Source: Streptomyces sp. Tue6028 (GTDB taxonomy: Bacteria > Actinomycetota > Actinomycetes > Streptomycetales > Streptomycetaceae). From it: a DNA stretch of 64,000 bases. Below are positions 62,398-64,000 of the stretch, in pieces. The position numbers and the translations under genes are program-made. The stretch covers positions 310,001-374,000 of the forward strand of contig NZ_MLCE01000021.1 of the NCBI RefSeq assembly GCF_002300165.1. The letters are read 5' to 3'. Every line of letters starts with the position of its first letter. Position 1 is the stretch's first letter. The notes below the pieces were generated by a model. That model ran no database searches. It was not told where the DNA came from and saw nothing but the letters and a program-made list of their open reading frames with translations.

Positions 62398-63675
62398 GTG
62401 GGCCTTGTCGTGCAGAAGTACGGAGGCTCCTCCGTAGCCGATGCCGAGGGCATCAAGCGCGTCGCCAAGCGGATCGTGGAAGCGAAGAAGAACGGCCACC
62501 AGGTGGTCGTCGTCGTTTCCGCGATGGGCGACACGACGGACGAGCTGATCGATCTCGCCGAGCAGGTATCTCCGATGCCCAGCGGACGAGAGTTCGACAT
62601 GCTGCTGACCGCCGGGGAGCGGATCTCCATGGCCCTGCTGGCGATGGCGATCAAAAACCTGGGCCACAGCGCCCAGAGCTTCACCGGCAGCCAGGCAGGT
62701 GTCATCACCGACTCGGTCCACAACAAAGCGCGGATCATCGACGTCACGCCTGGCCGTATCCGTACGGCCCTCGACGAGGGCAACATCGCCATCGTCGCCG
62801 GCTTCCAGGGCGTCTCGCAGGACAAGAAGGACATCACCACCCTCGGCCGCGGCGGCTCCGACACGACCGCCGTCGCGCTGGCGGCGGCCCTCGACGCCGA
62901 GGTCTGCGAGATCTACACCGACGTGGACGGCGTGTTCACCGCCGACCCGCGCGTGGTGAAGAAGGCCCGGAAGATCGACTGGATCGCCTTCGAGGACATG
63001 CTGGAGCTGGCGGCCTCCGGCTCCAAGGTGCTGCTCCACCGCTGTGTGGAGTACGCCCGCCGCTACAACATCCCGATCCACGTGCGCTCGTCCTTCTCCG
63101 GACTCCAGGGCACCTGGGTCAGCAACGAGCCGATTCAGCAAGGGGACCGCAAGGTGGAGCAGGCCATCATCTCCGGTGTCGCGCACGACACCTCCGAGGC
63201 CAAGATCACGGTGGTCGGCGTTCCGGACAAGCCGGGCGAGGCCGCCTCGATCTTCCGCGCCATCGCCGACGCCGAGATCAACATCGACATGGTCGTGCAG
63301 AACGTGTCCGCGGCCTCCACCGGCCTGACGGACATCTCCTTCACCCTTCCCAAGACCGAGGGCCGCAAGGCCATCGACGCCCTGGAGAAGGCGAAGACCG
63401 CGATCGGCTTCGACTCCCTGCGTTACGACGACCAGATCGGCAAGATCTCCCTCGTCGGCGCCGGCATGAAGACGAACCCGGGTGTCACGGCGGGCTTCTT
63501 CGAGGCGCTGTCCGACGCGGGCGTGAACATCGAGCTGATCTCCACCTCCGAGATCCGCATCTCCGTCGTCACCCGTGCCGACGACGTCCCGGAGGCCGTC
63601 CGCGCCGTCCACACCGCCTTCGGACTCGACTCCGACAGCGACGAGGCCGTCGTCTACGGAGGCACCGGCCGCTGA
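62398..63675 (+). CDS. ask: Aspartokinase (alpha and beta products)
   Basis: 425 residues. Phosphorylates aspartate, the first step to lysine/diaminopimelate, threonine and methionine. [56 protein letters not shown] and [15 protein letters not shown] form the kinase domain (1-250). Two ACT domains follow ([33 protein letters not shown] and [33 protein letters not shown]). GTG 62398 has GAGGAG upstream. GTG 63154, preceded by AAGGGGA at 7 bp, is the expected internal start of the beta subunit (173 residues). It ends with TGATG into asd. Confidence 0.97.
   Translation: MGLVVQKYGGSSVADAEGIKRVAKRIVEAKKNGHQVVVVVSAMGDTTDELIDLAEQVSPMPSGREFDMLLTAGERISMALLAMAIKNLGHSAQSFTGSQAGVITDSVHNKARIIDVTPGRIRTALDEGNIAIVAGFQGVSQDKKDITTLGRGGSDTTAVALAAALDAEVCEIYTDVDGVFTADPRVVKKARKIDWIAFEDMLELAASGSKVLLHRCVEYARRYNIPIHVRSSFSGLQGTWVSNEPIQQGDRKVEQAIISGVAHDTSEAKITVVGVPDKPGEAASIFRAIADAEINIDMVVQNVSAASTGLTDISFTLPKTEGRKAIDALEKAKTAIGFDSLRYDDQIGKISLVGAGMKTNPGVTAGFFEALSDAGVNIELISTSEIRISVVTRADDVPEAVRAVHTAFGLDSDSDEAVVYGGTGR
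63154..63675 (+). CDS. Aspartokinase beta subunit from an internal start
   Basis: In-frame GTG 63154 ([17 protein letters not shown]), with an internal Shine-Dalgarno AAGGGGA 7 bp upstream, would give a 173-residue regulatory protein with only the ACT domains. Actinobacterial aspartokinases are known alpha2beta2 enzymes made this way, so this is likely but not proven here. Confidence 0.65.
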   Translation: MEQAIISGVAHDTSEAKITVVGVPDKPGEAASIFRAIADAEINIDMVVQNVSAASTGLTDISFTLPKTEGRKAIDALEKAKTAIGFDSLRYDDQIGKISLVGAGMKTNPGVTAGFFEALSDAGVNIELISTSEIRISVVTRADDVPEAVRAVHTAFGLDSDSDEAVVYGGTGR

Positions 63676-64000
63676 TGGCCGGGTCCGTGGGACCCAAGAG
63701 GTCCTTGGCGCCGACGCTCGCGGTCGTGGGAGCGACCGGAGCGGTCGGCACGGTCATGCTCCAGATCCTGTCCCAGCACGCGGACATCTGGGGCGAGATC
63801 CGCTTGATCGCCTCCCCGCGCTCGGCCGGCCGCAAGCTGGCCGTGCGCGGCGAGGAGGTCGAGGTCGTGGCGCTGTCGGAGGAGGCCTTCGACGGGGTCG
63901 ACGTCGCCATGTTCGACGTACCGGACGAGGTGGCCGCCCAGTGGGCGCCGATCGCCGCCGCCAAGGGCGCGGTCGTCGTCGACAACTCCGGAGCCTTCCG
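63675..64000 (+). CDS. asd: Aspartate-semialdehyde dehydrogenase, N-terminal part
   Basis: Only the first 108 codons lie in the window. [18 protein letters not shown] is the NADP-binding GxTGxVG motif and [23 protein letters not shown] the usual second strand region; [34 protein letters not shown] fits the family. ATG 63675 overlaps the ask stop by one base (TGATG), so it is co-translated. The enzyme reduces aspartyl phosphate from ask. An extra N-terminal [10 protein letters not shown] before LAPTLAVV is slightly long, so a start within ask's end is as annotated but not certain. Confidence 0.93.
   Translation, partial: MAGSVGPKRSLAPTLAVVGATGAVGTVMLQILSQHADIWGEIRLIASPRSAGRKLAVRGEEVEVVALSEEAFDGVDVAMFDVPDEVAAQWAPIAAAKGAVVVDNSGAF

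Overview
The window is chromosomal DNA of very high GC content with GTG/TTG starts, tight ATGA overlaps and a gene order I recognise from memory as Streptomyces (S. coelicolor runs grpE-dnaJ-hspR ... clpB ... pyrE, fba ... kynA, kynU ... purA ... ybaB, recR ... ask, asd in the same order). I see no rRNA, tRNA, CRISPR array, insertion sequence, integrase or replication origin. Most of it is conserved core chromosome, with accessory genes inserted at about 3.5-10.4, 24-26, 41-43, 45.4-50 and 50-54 kb.

Layout: 0-1.8 kb is the end of the heat-shock operon (grpE end, dnaJ, hspR) with a perfect terminator. 2.3-10.4 kb holds an orphan sugar-binding lipoprotein, a hypothetical gene, an AraC regulator divergent from a fosmidomycin-resistance-like MFS pump, then three paralogous LuxR-type regulators and a small two-gene unit: a secreted peptide carrying DSTWG three times, and a short Rieske-like gene broken at a run of seven G. 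10.5-13.6 kb has a PPOX enzyme divergent from clpB, with an HspR operator (HAIR) between them, tying clpB to the hspR gene at the left end. 13.9-24.2 kb is housekeeping: YbjN-like, a GT-C membrane protein, an aminotransferase, a Gly/Cys-rich membrane protein, DUF2617, a membrane-fused spermidine-synthase-like protein, a CoxG-like protein, an aldose epimerase, pyrE and fba. 24.3-27 kb has a DHA2 drug exporter, a lipoprotein and DUF3151. 27.1-30.7 kb is a kynurenine pathway (kynA, kynU, a likely kynB). 30.9-37.7 kb has two paralogous NarL-type two-component systems, the first co-transcribed with a DUF1023 hydrolase and an acyltransferase. Both systems share an 18-bp motif at the same distance from a -10-like hexamer.

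38-42.4 kb has a P450 and an ABC exporter divergent from its likely GbsR/MarR repressor. 43-45.3 kb has a degenerate diacylglycerol-kinase-like gene and purA. 45.9-49.4 kb is an unusual three-gene locus: a large protein with peptidoglycan-binding-like repeats and a DUF1906 glycosidase-like domain, a membrane protein, and a Tat-exported peptidase-like protein without recognisable zinc ligands. 49.5-54.4 kb has a hypothetical gene, a GntR regulator, a class III aminotransferase and a DJ-1/PfpI-MarR pair with a palindromic operator. 54.5-58.2 kb encodes a Ser/Thr kinase and a membrane-anchored PstS-like protein. 58.3-64 kb has a SLATT protein, ybaB-recR-DUF5063, a TauE/SafE permease, and ask followed by the start of asd.

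Two families of dispersed intergenic repeats run through 29-53 kb. One is a 41-bp palindromic unit present at least seven times. The other is a ~160-bp hairpin element present twice.
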